A DNA stretch of 24,067 nucleotides. Source: JAGXLP01 sp964649445 (GTDB lineage Bacteria; Bipolaricaulota; Bipolaricaulia; M55B111). The position numbers were made by a program, and so were the translations under genes. Below, in pieces: positions 7,531 to 15,361 of the stretch; the first letter of the stretch is position 1, and every line of letters starts with the position of its first letter. The notes under the pieces were generated by a model. The model worked only from the letters and a program-made list of their open reading frames with translations, was not told the DNA's origin and did no database searches. The DNA lies in contig CAZYPS010000024.1 in assembly GCA_964649445.1 (NCBI GenBank), forward strand, positions 1-24,067, in the 5' to 3' direction.

Positions 7531-7542
7531 ACAATATATTGT
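7531..7542. promoter_or_regulatory. Palindrome in the AKR leader (possible operator)
   Basis: ACAATATATTGT is a perfect 12-bp palindrome, flanked by GCAA to the left and TGC to the right. It ends 25 bp before the aldo/keto reductase start and lies between the promoter and the ribosome site (AGAGGTG, 7555-7561). A repressor bound here could block the whole downstream run. Binding protein unknown. Confidence 0.35.
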
Positions 7543-7567
7543 TGCAGGATTTACAGAGGTGAATTAA

Positions 7568-8428
7568 ATGATCGAAAAAAGAGAGTTCGGTTCGACAGGA
7601 CATGAGAGTACAGTCACGCTTTTCGGAGCGGCCTCACTCAGTAAAGTTACTCAGGAAGAAGCTAACGAGACTCTCGAGGTGCTGCTCGACTACGGGGTTA
7701 ACCACATTGATACCGCCGCGAGCTACGGCGACTCCGAGCTTCGCATTGGACCCTGGATGGAAGAATATAGGGACCGTTTTTTTCTCGCCACCAAAACGGG
7801 AAAAAGAAAATACGGAGCTGCAAAAGAAGAAATCCACAATTCCCTCGAAAGGTTGAGAGTTGACCAGGTGGATTTACTTCAGCTACACAACCTGATACAG
7901 CCGGACGAGTGGGATACCGTGTTTGGTGAGGATGGTGCCCTGAAAGCAGCTATCGAGGCAAAAGAGGAGGGTCTGGTTCGGTTCCTTGGGATAACCGGCC
8001 ACACACTTAGAGTTCCCAAAATGCACATGAAGAGCCTTGAAGAATACGATTTCGATTCCGTTCTACTTCCGTACAACTACCCTTTGATGCAGAACGAAAC
8101 TTATGCTTCTGATTTTGAAGAGCTCCTAAAAATTTGCCGCGAGAAAGGAATTGCGGTTCAGACGATAAAGTCTTTAGCCCGAAGAAGATGGCGACAAGGT
8201 GAACAGGACAGAGCAACCTGGTACAAACCAATGGAGGATCAGAAATACGTTGATCGTGCCGTAAGCTGGGTTTTCGGGAGAGACGACCTTTTCCTAAATA
8301 CCGTGGGAGACATAGATTTACTTCCAAAGGTCCTGGATGCTGCAGACCGGCACGAAGAGAGACCGTCAGATGCGAAAATGGAAAGTATGACGGAGGAAAA
8401 AGAGACGGAGGCTCTATGGCCGGAATGA
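7568..8428 (+). CDS. Aldo/keto reductase
   Basis: This 286-residue protein has the full catalytic tetrad at canonical positions: Asp48, Tyr53, Lys76 and His107 (NHIDTAASYGD, LATKTGKR, LLQLHN). It should be a cytoplasmic (alpha/beta)8-barrel oxidoreductase using NADPH or NADH on aldehydes, ketones or sugars; the true substrate is not visible. It belongs to the bacterial group in which the strand VNHIDTAASYG is followed by a short enzyme without a ferredoxin domain. The ATG start has AGAGGTG 6 nt upstream. The acidic C-terminal tail (about 35 residues) is variable in the family. It heads a same-strand run with nitroreductase, larB and larC, so a shared promoter at 7417-7444 is likely. Confidence 0.9.
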   Translation: MIEKREFGSTGHESTVTLFGAASLSKVTQEEANETLEVLLDYGVNHIDTAASYGDSELRIGPWMEEYRDRFFLATKTGKRKYGAAKEEIHNSLERLRVDQVDLLQLHNLIQPDEWDTVFGEDGALKAAIEAKEEGLVRFLGITGHTLRVPKMHMKSLEEYDFDSVLLPYNYPLMQNETYASDFEELLKICREKGIAVQTIKSLARRRWRQGEQDRATWYKPMEDQKYVDRAVSWVFGRDDLFLNTVGDIDLLPKVLDAADRHEERPSDAKMESMTEEKETEALWPE

Positions 8429-8498
8429 TCGATCAAAAAGGTTTTTGAAGGTAAAAATTTTAGCACCTGCATAATTATCTCCCCAGGGGGGTACTACC

Positions 8499-9014
8499 AT
8501 GGAAGTGAAAGATGCGATTGAAAGACGCCGGTCAGTAAGGTCTTATGAAGACAGGGACGTAGATCGCTCGACTCTGGAAGATATAATGGATTCGGTTAGA
8601 TTGGCTCCTTCCGCCAGCAACAGACAGGACTGGAAGTTCGTCCTGGTAGATGAGGATTCCGTTAAGGATCAGCTGTATAAAGCTGCAAATGAGCAATCGT
8701 TCGTTCGCGAGGCACCCGTGGTAATAGCTGGAGTAGCGACGGAACCGGAAGAGAAGATGAGCTGTGAGGTGAAAGCGGGAACGGTGGATCTCACAATAGC
8801 CCTCGACCACCTGACTTTGAGGGCTGCTGAAGAGGGACTCGGGACCTGCTGGATCGGTGCCTTCGACCAGAAAAAGGTCAAAGAAATCCTCGAGATTCCG
8901 GAAGGCCACAAAGTAATAGCGCTGATGCCTCTGGGCTATCCCACGTATGACCTTACTGCGGAGAGTAAAAGGAGAAAAAAACTGGAAGAAATTATCAGCT
9001 ATAACGAGTTTTAG
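8499..9014 (+). CDS. Nitroreductase-family FMN oxidoreductase
   Basis: The 171-residue protein starts ERRRSVRSYEDRDVDRSTLE, the usual FMN-phosphate-binding opening of the family, followed by LAPSASNRQDWKFVLV, an AGVATEP strand and DLTIALDHLTLRAAEEGLGTCWIGAFD, which forms the dimer core. It should be a flavin enzyme that uses NAD(P)H to reduce quinones, flavins, nitro or other electron-poor compounds. It is short, at the lower end of the family. ATG 8499 follows CAGGGGGG with 7 nt spacing. It lies 70 bp after the aldo/keto reductase gene and 57 bp before larB, on the same strand, suggesting co-transcription. A link to LarB (which uses NaAD) is only speculation. Confidence 0.9.
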   Translation: MEVKDAIERRRSVRSYEDRDVDRSTLEDIMDSVRLAPSASNRQDWKFVLVDEDSVKDQLYKAANEQSFVREAPVVIAGVATEPEEKMSCEVKAGTVDLTIALDHLTLRAAEEGLGTCWIGAFDQKKVKEILEIPEGHKVIALMPLGYPTYDLTAESKRRKKLEEIISYNEF

Positions 9015-9071
9015 GGATTGTCCGCTGCACTGAAAATTTAACGAGAACAAAAGAACAAAAAGGAGATGCAA

Positions 9072-9863
9072 GTGAATACCCAAAATCTAAGGGAACTTCT
9101 CGAAGGGTTAAGCGAAGGAAAAGTTACAGTAGAAGAAGCCATGGGCGAACTAGAGGACCTTCCATTTCAGGACCTGGATCATACCAAGATCGATAGCCAT
9201 AGATCACTGCGAAGAGGAGCACCAGAAGCGATCTACTGCGAGGATAAGACCGAAAGCCAGGTCCTAGATATAATAGAAGAAATGGTCTCTGAAAATAGCG
9301 TTTTAGCCACGCGGGTTAAACCGGATATCTTGGAAAAGATAACGGAGAAATATCCCAATAGTCACACATTCCCCGAATCAAATCTAATTTTTATCGGGGA
9401 GTTTCCAGAAAGAACCGTGGGGAAAGTTACTGTAATTACTGCAGGAACTTCCGATATTCCAGTAGCCCGGAAATCTGAAGTTACCGCCCGTTCCATGGGG
9501 GTTGAAGTCGATACTATATTCGACGTAGGCGTATCCGGTCTCCACAGAGTAATAAGTGTCAGGGACGACATAGTAGAAGCAGACATGGCAATAGTAGTCG
9601 CGGGAATGGAAGGGGCGCTGCCGAGTGTAGTAGCGGGACTGGTTGATACCCCCGTAGTTGCCGTTCCCACCGACGTAGGATACGGAACGAATTTCGAAGG
9701 CATTACACCTCTTCTGGGAATGCTTAATTCCTGCGCACCCGGTATAACCGTTGTCAATGTCGGAGATGGATACGGAGCGGGGTACTTTGCGGCCGCTACG
9801 ATTAATAAACTTAAGGATACTTCCAACTCCACATCTAAAGACTCCAGGGAGTCAAGTCCTTAA
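9072..9863 (+). CDS. larB: LarB, pyridinium-3,5-biscarboxylic acid mononucleotide synthase
   Basis: LarB carboxylates and hydrolyses nicotinic acid adenine dinucleotide, the first step in making the nickel-pincer nucleotide cofactor of lactate racemase. The N-terminal part has the LarB pattern DHTKIDSHRSLRRGAPEAIY. The C-terminal half is PurE-like: VITAGTSDIPVARKSEVTA, then FDVGVSGLHR, VVAGMEGALPSVVAGL, PTDVGYG and NSCAPGITVVNVGDGYGAG. I choose GTG 9072 (263 residues) over ATG 9066, because AGGAG at 9061-9065 is then 6 nt away rather than directly touching. The C-terminal ~18 residues are Ser/Thr-rich and not part of the core. Its stop is 2 bp before the larC start, so the two are an operon. 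Confidence 0.95.
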   Translation: MNTQNLRELLEGLSEGKVTVEEAMGELEDLPFQDLDHTKIDSHRSLRRGAPEAIYCEDKTESQVLDIIEEMVSENSVLATRVKPDILEKITEKYPNSHTFPESNLIFIGEFPERTVGKVTVITAGTSDIPVARKSEVTARSMGVEVDTIFDVGVSGLHRVISVRDDIVEADMAIVVAGMEGALPSVVAGLVDTPVVAVPTDVGYGTNFEGITPLLGMLNSCAPGITVVNVGDGYGAGYFAAATINKLKDTSNSTSKDSRESSP

Positions 9864-9865
9864 CT

Positions 9866-11062
9866 ATGGCCACCGACAAAACCGATATCTTGTTGATTGA
9901 ACCCACCTCGGGTATAAGCGGAGACATGTTTCTCGCCAGTCTGCTGGACCTCGGACTCGAAAGTGACTGGCTGATGGATACCATCCACGAAGTCCTTCCC
10001 GGCGATTCTGGCGTAAGAATTTGGGAAGAATCTAAAGATGGAATTTCTGGAACCCGGTTCAAAGTCAAGAATGGCGACGAACTCGACCGGAGAAACTTAG
10101 ACGATATCACCAAACTTATTGCTGGCTCTTCTCTGACCAAAGAGGTAAAAGAACAGTCAATTACCATGTTCGAACTACTGGCAGAGGTAGAGGCAGATAT
10201 TCATGGCGTAAGTCCGGGGGAAGTCCACTTTCACGAAGTGGGAGCTGTTGACTCAATAGCAGACGTCGTCGGAGCTGCAGCGGGTGTCTGGAAAATTAAT
10301 CCCGAGAGGGTTTTTTCAACTTCTGTAAACCTCGGGAGTGGCACAGTGAAAACGGACCACGGAGAATTACCCGTACCTGCCCCGGCAACCACCGAACTTC
10401 TCCGGAGGTGCGAAGCATCAACGTATTCCACTGATGCAGGGCTGGAACTGACGACTCCTACCGGTGCCCTCATCCTTGCCACCTTCGTGGACGAATTTAC
10501 CCGACCGCCAATGAAATTTCGGAGCATTGGATACGGTCTCGGCTCCTATGGGTTAAAGAACCAGGGAAATTTTCTCCGCTCTACACTTGGATCCAGCGAA
10601 ACTGAGTTAACTACCCAGGATGGCAATCACGAAATCGTCCTCGAAACAAATATCGACGACATGAACCCGGAACTTTACCCCACAGTTGAAGAGAAGCTAT
10701 TTGAAGCGGGAGCACATGACGTATTCAAAACCCCTGTCCAGATGAAAAAGAATCGACCCGGCATAAAACTGACTGTTATTTGTGATAAAAAGAAAGAGTC
10801 AAACCTGGCCAAAATAATTTTCCAGGAGACGACTACATTGGGAATAAGAACACACGGAGTAGAACGGTGGAAACTTGATAGGGAAATAAAAAGCGTGGAG
10901 ACGGAATTCGGGCCCATTAAAATAAAAGTCGGTTACCTGGACGGTGAACCTGTGAACTTCTCTCCTGAATTCGAGTCCTGTAAGCGTTTGGCAGAAGAAA
11001 ACGACAAGCCATTGAAAGACATTTACCAAGCGGCTCTTAAAAAAGCCAGCAGTCTAACATAG
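9866..11062 (+). CDS. larC: LarC, nickel insertion protein of the nickel-pincer cofactor
   Basis: LarC is a CTP-dependent cyclometallase that puts nickel into pyridinium-3,5-bisthiocarboxylic acid mononucleotide. The 398 residues show the family start IEPTSGISGDMFLASLLDLG, the HFHEVGAVDSIADVVGA block at ~117-133, PVPAPATTELLR, ETNIDDMNPELYP and, late, GIRTHGVERWKLDR. In Lactobacillus plantarum LarC comes from two frames joined by programmed frameshifting; here it is one uninterrupted frame. The start ATG 9866 is 2 bp after the larB stop, with AGGGAG inside larB's end. larE (sulfur transfer) and larA are absent from the window, so the cofactor user is elsewhere. Alternative users such as LarA-like epimerases are possible. 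Confidence 0.95.
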   Translation: MATDKTDILLIEPTSGISGDMFLASLLDLGLESDWLMDTIHEVLPGDSGVRIWEESKDGISGTRFKVKNGDELDRRNLDDITKLIAGSSLTKEVKEQSITMFELLAEVEADIHGVSPGEVHFHEVGAVDSIADVVGAAAGVWKINPERVFSTSVNLGSGTVKTDHGELPVPAPATTELLRRCEASTYSTDAGLELTTPTGALILATFVDEFTRPPMKFRSIGYGLGSYGLKNQGNFLRSTLGSSETELTTQDGNHEIVLETNIDDMNPELYPTVEEKLFEAGAHDVFKTPVQMKKNRPGIKLTVICDKKKESNLAKIIFQETTTLGIRTHGVERWKLDREIKSVETEFGPIKIKVGYLDGEPVNFSPEFESCKRLAEENDKPLKDIYQAALKKASSLT

Positions 11063-11102
11063 ACCGGGTATCGCCGTTCTACGGTAAATAAATCGCCCGT
11101 AA

Positions 11103-11330
11103 CAGTTAGCCAAAGTCAAAAATCCGGGTTCGACTTCTGCACAAGACTTTTTCGACTATTATTTGAAATACCTTGAACTCTTCCAAAGCTATGTAAAGAA
11201 ATCGCTCGAAATGCGCTATCCCATCTACGGGGCGGGGCATTACGCATTACTCGTAGCTTTGTCACCGCAATTTCAACTAACTAACAAACTTTCGGATTCT
11301 TCCCCGACCACAGGTCGTTATTCTCCCTAG
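11103..11330 (+). pseudogene. Fragment like the C-terminus of a sugar-type SAM methyltransferase
   Basis: A 75-codon stop-free stretch lies between larC and the convergent glucosidase gene, with no start or ribosome site. Its translation has FFDYYLKYLELFQSYVKK, then IYGAGHYALLVA, KLSDSSPTTGRYSP and a stop. This resembles the C-terminal part of class I methyltransferases of the C-methyltransferase type: a helix, a Rossmann-like GAGH turn, a D-D/S-P segment and a G-x-Y-x-P-G end. The usual Asp pair in the middle is changed and the frame stops right where the family continues, so it looks like a decayed remnant of surface-sugar or natural-product genes. The match is from memory of the family pattern, so confidence is moderate. 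Confidence 0.45.
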
Positions 11331-11393
11331 GTCAATAAATAATTTGGTTAGAAAAAATAAGGTAGGGGTATTAAAAAGCTGCCATTATTGAGA

Positions 11394-13685
11394 TTAGTCA
11401 GGTTTGGTCACCTCAACCTGGCTCCAGAATGGCTCGTAACTCTCGTTGTTTACCTCTAATTCCACGTCCGTGCTCTCTCCACTTCCGTCTATGAAGAAAT
11501 CCCCGTAAAAGTATTTTCCTCGCTCGTATCCTCTGGACTCCCCGTCGTCGTGATAGATAGGCACTCGAACTTTCTTTTTGCCCTTCGGACCCGGGTTAAT
11601 TTTGATCTTTAGTTTATCCTGCAACTCTCCCGTGTGCTGAACCGGTGACGTATATGGTATGCCTTTTCCTTCTCTAATGAATATTGGCATTACGTCGAGA
11701 GGCGCCTCCAAAATATTATATCCGCTTTCGAGCTGGTCTCCCGTCCACCAATCAAGCCAGGAAATCTCACGATCACCATCTTCGTAAGGTAAATAGACCA
11801 ACCGTCTCCTGGAGTTCCTTTCCAGCACCGGAGCAACGAGCATGCTATTACCTACAAGGAACTGATCGGGCACGGAATAAGCCTCCTCATCTTCGGGGAA
11901 TTCCAGAAAAAGCGGTCTCATGATCGGAATTCCGGTTTTGTGAGTATGGTAAAATTCGGTGTAGATAAAAGGTAAAAGACTGTAGCGGAGAGAGATATAT
12001 TTTCTGTTTATCTTCTCGTATTTTTCGCCAAACGACCACGGTTCCTGCGCTACCGTTCCCAGACTCGAATGATTCCGGTAGAAAGGCATTACAGATCCGA
12101 GCTGAATCCACCGAGTTAAAAGCTCAGGTTCTGCGTCACCGCTGAAACCACCAATATCAGGTCCCACGAAGGGTAGACCTGACAACCCGAGATTCAGGCA
12201 CATGTAAATTGACATTCTCATGTGCTCCCAGGTGGAGGAGTTATCTCCAGTCCACTTGGCGGCGTATTTTTGTATCCCGGAAAAACCCGACCTCGTCAGG
12301 ATAAATGGTCTTTCGTTTGGTCTTTTTCGTCTGAAAGCCCGTTCCGTCGCCATTGCTTCATATAGAGCATATAGATTGTGAACTTTTCCATGGTCGATCT
12401 TCTCCCCCTCGTCGCTTCTATGGACCATGGAATTAGTATTGTCCTCCCATAAATTCATAAGTCGTTGTTTTGCTTCAATATTCAGATGCTCTCCAACGGA
12501 AATTCTTTCCTCGAGTTCCGAAGCAATACTCTTAATCCCCTTTTTTTCGAAGAAGACCGCCGGCTCATTCATATCATTCCAGATACCATCCACACCCTGT
12601 TCCAGAAGCTTTTCGTTTTGATCCGCCCACCAGTCCCGAACGTCTTTTCTGATGAAGTCGGGAAACACGCAAAATCCCGGCCAGACGGAACCGGAAAAAT
12701 CACCTCCATCTTTATCTTTCACGAAGTAATCGTTCTCTTTCCCCGAATCGTAAACTTCGTATCCTTCTTCTTCCTTGATTCCGGGATCGACGATATTCAC
12801 TACTCGATAGTTCATTTCGTGGAGCTGGCCGATTAGAGATTCGGGCTCGGGGAACCGGTCCTCATTCCAGGTAAAATCTTTGCTGGAATTCATGTGCTGA
12901 ATATCAAAATAAAGAGCATCGCACGGTATCTCCCTCTGGCGAAATTCTTTAGCCAGTTTTAGCGCTTCTTTCCTGCCATCGGGGACACCATATTTCGAAT
13001 GATGATAACCCAGGGCCCACTTTGGCGGGAACAGTGGCTTGCCGGTCAGCCCTGTATAACCCTTAACAACCTGTTTTATTTCCTCTCCGGCAATTAAATA
13101 AAGCGTCGCTTTCGAGGAATGGACGGTGATCCCCACACCGTCCATTCTCTCTCCATTTTTTACATTGAACTTACTCCTTTCAGCCTGGTGGAGGAAAACT
13201 CCAAGGGAACTATTATTTTGGTCACTACCTTCCCCTTGAACTATGTAGAACGGTATCGAGGAATACAGTGGATCCTCATTGTGAGTGTAAAATCCGTTAG
13301 TATCGCGGTTCCACATCTCGTACTCTCTTCCGCTCTTTTCAAGGTAGCCAGTTTTCTCTCCCAGTCCAAAAACCCTCGAATCATCGGCTAACTTATGTAC
13401 CAGTCGTAACCATTGTCCACCATCTTGCCCCTCAGCCAGGTCAGGAGTAACTTGAGTTAATTCGGCAAACTCCGCAACCGGAGATCCGGAAGACTCCACG
13501 GTGAAACCGTCAGATGTTCTACTCAACTCCCAGCTGGCTTCACTGCCTTTATCTTCTACCTCTACTGGAGGGATAAGTTCATTTCCATAATTCTCCCCGG
13601 ACCGCGTGGAAACGCTCAATCTCGAGATTTTCCGATCCAGCCCTTCCAGCTCCAGCTTTAGATTATCTCCATGTGTTACACTCAT
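11394..13685 (-). CDS. Glycoside hydrolase family 31 alpha-glucosidase
   Basis: The 763-residue protein is a complete GH31 enzyme, most likely an alpha-glucosidase releasing glucose from maltose-type oligosaccharides; alpha-xylosidase is an alternative. The N-terminal beta-sandwich contains FGLGEKTGYLEK and MWNRDTNGFYTHNEDPLY. The barrel has FDIQHM, the nucleophile Asp (~370) in IWNDMNEP, and the acid/base Asp (~479) in KWTGDNSSTWEHM, followed by FVGPDIGGFSG and the RNHS motif. No signal peptide, so it should be cytoplasmic. ATG 13685 has AGGAGG about 13 nt upstream, a rather long spacing. The upstream 340 bp hold a small ORF, inverted repeat and terminator-like hairpin that might regulate it. 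No transporter for sugars is adjacent. Confidence 0.94.
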   Translation of the reverse strand: MSVTHGDNLKLELEGLDRKISRLSVSTRSGENYGNELIPPVEVEDKGSEASWELSRTSDGFTVESSGSPVAEFAELTQVTPDLAEGQDGGQWLRLVHKLADDSRVFGLGEKTGYLEKSGREYEMWNRDTNGFYTHNEDPLYSSIPFYIVQGEGSDQNNSSLGVFLHQAERSKFNVKNGERMDGVGITVHSSKATLYLIAGEEIKQVVKGYTGLTGKPLFPPKWALGYHHSKYGVPDGRKEALKLAKEFRQREIPCDALYFDIQHMNSSKDFTWNEDRFPEPESLIGQLHEMNYRVVNIVDPGIKEEEGYEVYDSGKENDYFVKDKDGGDFSGSVWPGFCVFPDFIRKDVRDWWADQNEKLLEQGVDGIWNDMNEPAVFFEKKGIKSIASELEERISVGEHLNIEAKQRLMNLWEDNTNSMVHRSDEGEKIDHGKVHNLYALYEAMATERAFRRKRPNERPFILTRSGFSGIQKYAAKWTGDNSSTWEHMRMSIYMCLNLGLSGLPFVGPDIGGFSGDAEPELLTRWIQLGSVMPFYRNHSSLGTVAQEPWSFGEKYEKINRKYISLRYSLLPFIYTEFYHTHKTGIPIMRPLFLEFPEDEEAYSVPDQFLVGNSMLVAPVLERNSRRRLVYLPYEDGDREISWLDWWTGDQLESGYNILEAPLDVMPIFIREGKGIPYTSPVQHTGELQDKLKIKINPGPKGKKKVRVPIYHDDGESRGYERGKYFYGDFFIDGSGESTDVELEVNNESYEPFWSQVEVTKPD

Positions 13686-13791
13686 AATTTTTTATCTTTC
13701 CTCCTGAGTGACGGGGATTTGAGCCGAAATACCCCCCTGGTTATGTCCTGACCTGATAACAGCTATTCGAATGTTGGTCCGGATCAAAACG

Positions 13792-13830
13792 AAAAAAAAT
13801 CGAGAACCCCGCCCCAAAAGGTACGGGGCT
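13792..13830 (-). terminator. Terminator-like hairpin upstream of the GH31 gene
   Basis: On the minus strand AGCCCCG (13830-13824) can pair with CGGGGTT (13811-13805); five nt later comes an unbroken run of eight T (13799-13792). An alternative shorter stem GCCCC/GGGGC also exists. It lies after the small ORF and 107 bp before the GH31 start, so it may end the small transcript or act as an attenuator. Confidence 0.5.
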
Positions 13831-13880
13831 TATAGATAACGTACTTAACTACTGACTTTGATCCTTTACAGAAGAAGACC

Positions 13881-13983
13881 CAGCAGTCAATCGAGGACAC
13901 TTCCCAACGTATACCTTTATAAGAAATAAACGAATAGATAATCACCCGGTATTACTAAGGATTGTTTGCTCGATTGACTGCTG
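13881..13983. repeat. Perfect 15-bp inverted repeat, 73-bp spacer
   Basis: CAGCAGTCAATCGAG (13881-13895) is the exact reverse complement of CTCGATTGACTGCTG (13969-13983). One arm overlaps the end of the small ORF on the minus strand. It could be the stem of an RNA domain or terminal repeats of a ~103-bp miniature element; I see no target-site duplication. Confidence 0.65.
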
Positions 13984-14026
13984 AACTAAAAAGGATGGCA
14001 ACCAGAAATCCAATAGGCAGGGTCAT
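13955..14026 (-). CDS. Small ORF, 23 codons, hydrophobic peptide (leader or small membrane protein)
   Basis: ATG at 14026 is preceded by AAGGAGG (14040-14034) at an ideal 7-nt spacing, one of the best ribosome sites in the window. The peptide has 23 residues with a hydrophobic core LPIGFLVAILFSSAV and a polar tail ending RANNP, enough for one short membrane helix. A weak promoter candidate lies upstream (TTGACC 14112-14107, 17 bp, TATTTC 14089-14084). The last codons fall in one arm of the 15-bp inverted repeat, and a terminator-like hairpin follows. It could be a leader peptide for the GH31 gene, an independent small membrane protein, or a toxin of a type I pair; no antisense RNA promoter was found. 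The family is unknown to me. Confidence 0.4.
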   Translation of the reverse strand: MTLPIGFLVAILFSSAVNRANNP

Positions 14027-14089
14027 AATCCGGCCTCCTTGCAAATTATTAAAGTGTGGTTCCTAAGAGTTTAAAAGAGCAAAGAAATA

Positions 14090-14115
14090 TTTTTGACACA
14101 GGATATGGTCAAAAA
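14090..14115. repeat. 8-bp inverted repeat between msrAB and the small ORF
   Basis: TTTTTGAC (14090-14097) and GTCAAAAA (14108-14115) are separated by 10 bp, 37 bp after the msrAB stop. It may be a weak terminator of msrAB or an operator. Its arms create -35-like hexamers on both strands. Confidence 0.4.
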
Positions 14116-14151
14116 TTGTATCAGGATTATTGAAGTTGCCAGAGATGGTCA

Positions 14152-15270
14152 CTAGCTCTTCCGGGAAAACAAATCCTCGTACTTCTTGTAACCCCGTTCT
14201 TCTAACATATCAACCGGAATAAACTCAAGCGCAGCGGAATTTACGCAGTATCTTCTTCCCGTAGGTTCGGGGCCATCATCAAATACGTGACCAAGGTGAG
14301 AATCGGCGTGTTTACTCCTAACTTCGGTCCTAGTCATTCCCTGGCTTACATCCTTGACCTCGATGACGTTAGACGGTTCCAGCGGTCTGGTAAAACTTGG
14401 CCAGCCGGACCCGGATTCAAACTTATCGGTTGAACTGAAGAGAGGCTCGCCCGAAACTATGTCAACGTAAATTCCTTCTTTCTTGTTGTCGTAATATTCG
14501 TTCTGGAAAGCCTTTTCAGTTCCGTTCTCCTGAGTTATTTCATACTGAAGCGGGGTTAGTTCCCGTTTCAGTTCATCGTCACTCGGTTTTTCGAAATCAT
14601 CGTACCCCTTGCTGGAATCTTCGGATGCATCATCATCCTCTTTCCAGGTCTTTTTTATAAAATCCTCCCTCCCGGATAATTTTTTATACGATTCATAGTG
14701 ATCGGGGTTTTTCTCGGAATAATCCTGGTGGTATTTCTCGGCGGGGTAGAACTCCTGGGCAGGCAGGATTTCCGTAACTATGGGATCGTCAAACTTTCCG
14801 GATTCCTCCAATTGCCGTTTAGATCCTTCGGCGGTCCTCTTTTGGTCATCGTTCTGATAGAAAATTGCCGTCTCGTATTGAGACCCCCTATCCGCGAACT
14901 GTCCGCCGGGATCGGTAGGGTCAATATGCTTCCAATAAACATCTAGTATCTCCTTGAAGGTTATTTCTCCCGGGTCAAAATATATTTCTACCGCTTCGTA
15001 ATGACCTGTATTACCGGAGGATACCTCCTCGTAACTGGGGTCTACTTCATCTCCTCCCGTGTAACCGGCAACTACTTCTTCAACCCCATCAAGCGTGACG
15101 AACGGAGGTTCCATACACCAGAAGCAGCCTCCGGCGAGCGTGGCTTTGTTCAATCGCTCTGTATTTAGTTCTTCTGTCATTATTTCATCACTCCTCTCCG
15201 TCGGGTTGGATCTGTAACTTTCATTAAATAAATTTTTAACCAATAATCCACCGATCAGCAAAGAAATCAC
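14152..15270 (-). CDS. msrAB: MsrA-MsrB fusion, probably membrane-anchored
   Basis: This bifunctional protein reduces both methionine-sulfoxide forms. MsrA (~43-195) has GGCFWC with catalytic Cys49 and nearby Cys52, GHYEAV and FADRGSQY, so Glu, Asp and Tyr are all present. An acidic linker follows. MsrB (~225-372) has LTPLQYEITQENGTE, SGSGWPSF, SHLGHVFDDGPEPTGRRYC with catalytic Cys342; the zinc CxxC pairs are absent, as in many MsrB. Start choice is open. GTG 15270 gives 372 residues with a half hydrophobic N-terminus. An ATT at 15300, 9 nt after GGAGG (15314-15310), would add GNYLGILIVI and complete a membrane anchor. ATG 15180, with AGGAG 10 nt upstream, would give a cytoplasmic form. The promoter at 15362-15390 fits the long forms. 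Confidence 0.92.
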   Translation of the reverse strand: MISLLIGGLLVKNLFNESYRSNPTERSDEIMTEELNTERLNKATLAGGCFWCMEPPFVTLDGVEEVVAGYTGGDEVDPSYEEVSSGNTGHYEAVEIYFDPGEITFKEILDVYWKHIDPTDPGGQFADRGSQYETAIFYQNDDQKRTAEGSKRQLEESGKFDDPIVTEILPAQEFYPAEKYHQDYSEKNPDHYESYKKLSGREDFIKKTWKEDDDASEDSSKGYDDFEKPSDDELKRELTPLQYEITQENGTEKAFQNEYYDNKKEGIYVDIVSGEPLFSSTDKFESGSGWPSFTRPLEPSNVIEVKDVSQGMTRTEVRSKHADSHLGHVFDDGPEPTGRRYCVNSAALEFIPVDMLEERGYKKYEDLFSRKS

Positions 15271-15361
15271 GATGAGGATTCCGAGGTAGTTTCCAGAAAT
15301 AAGCCTTTACCTCCATACTCTTTCCGAACTAGTTGCTATTTTCTGTAAATACTCTATATTA

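Noticed and set aside
8532..9083. 183-codon minus-strand frame opposite the nitroreductase
   Set aside because: Shadow of a clear nitroreductase; composition and motif content do not look like a protein.
11118..11145. tRNA T-arm-like GGGTTCGACTT
   Set aside because: No pairing arms, acceptor stem or D-arm can be built around it, and it lies in a coding-like fragment.
14093..14121. Plus-strand TTGACA, 17 bp, TTGTAT promoter
   Set aside because: It points into the 3' end of the opposite-strand msrAB with no gene behind it; the -35 arises from an inverted repeat. An antisense promoter cannot be excluded.
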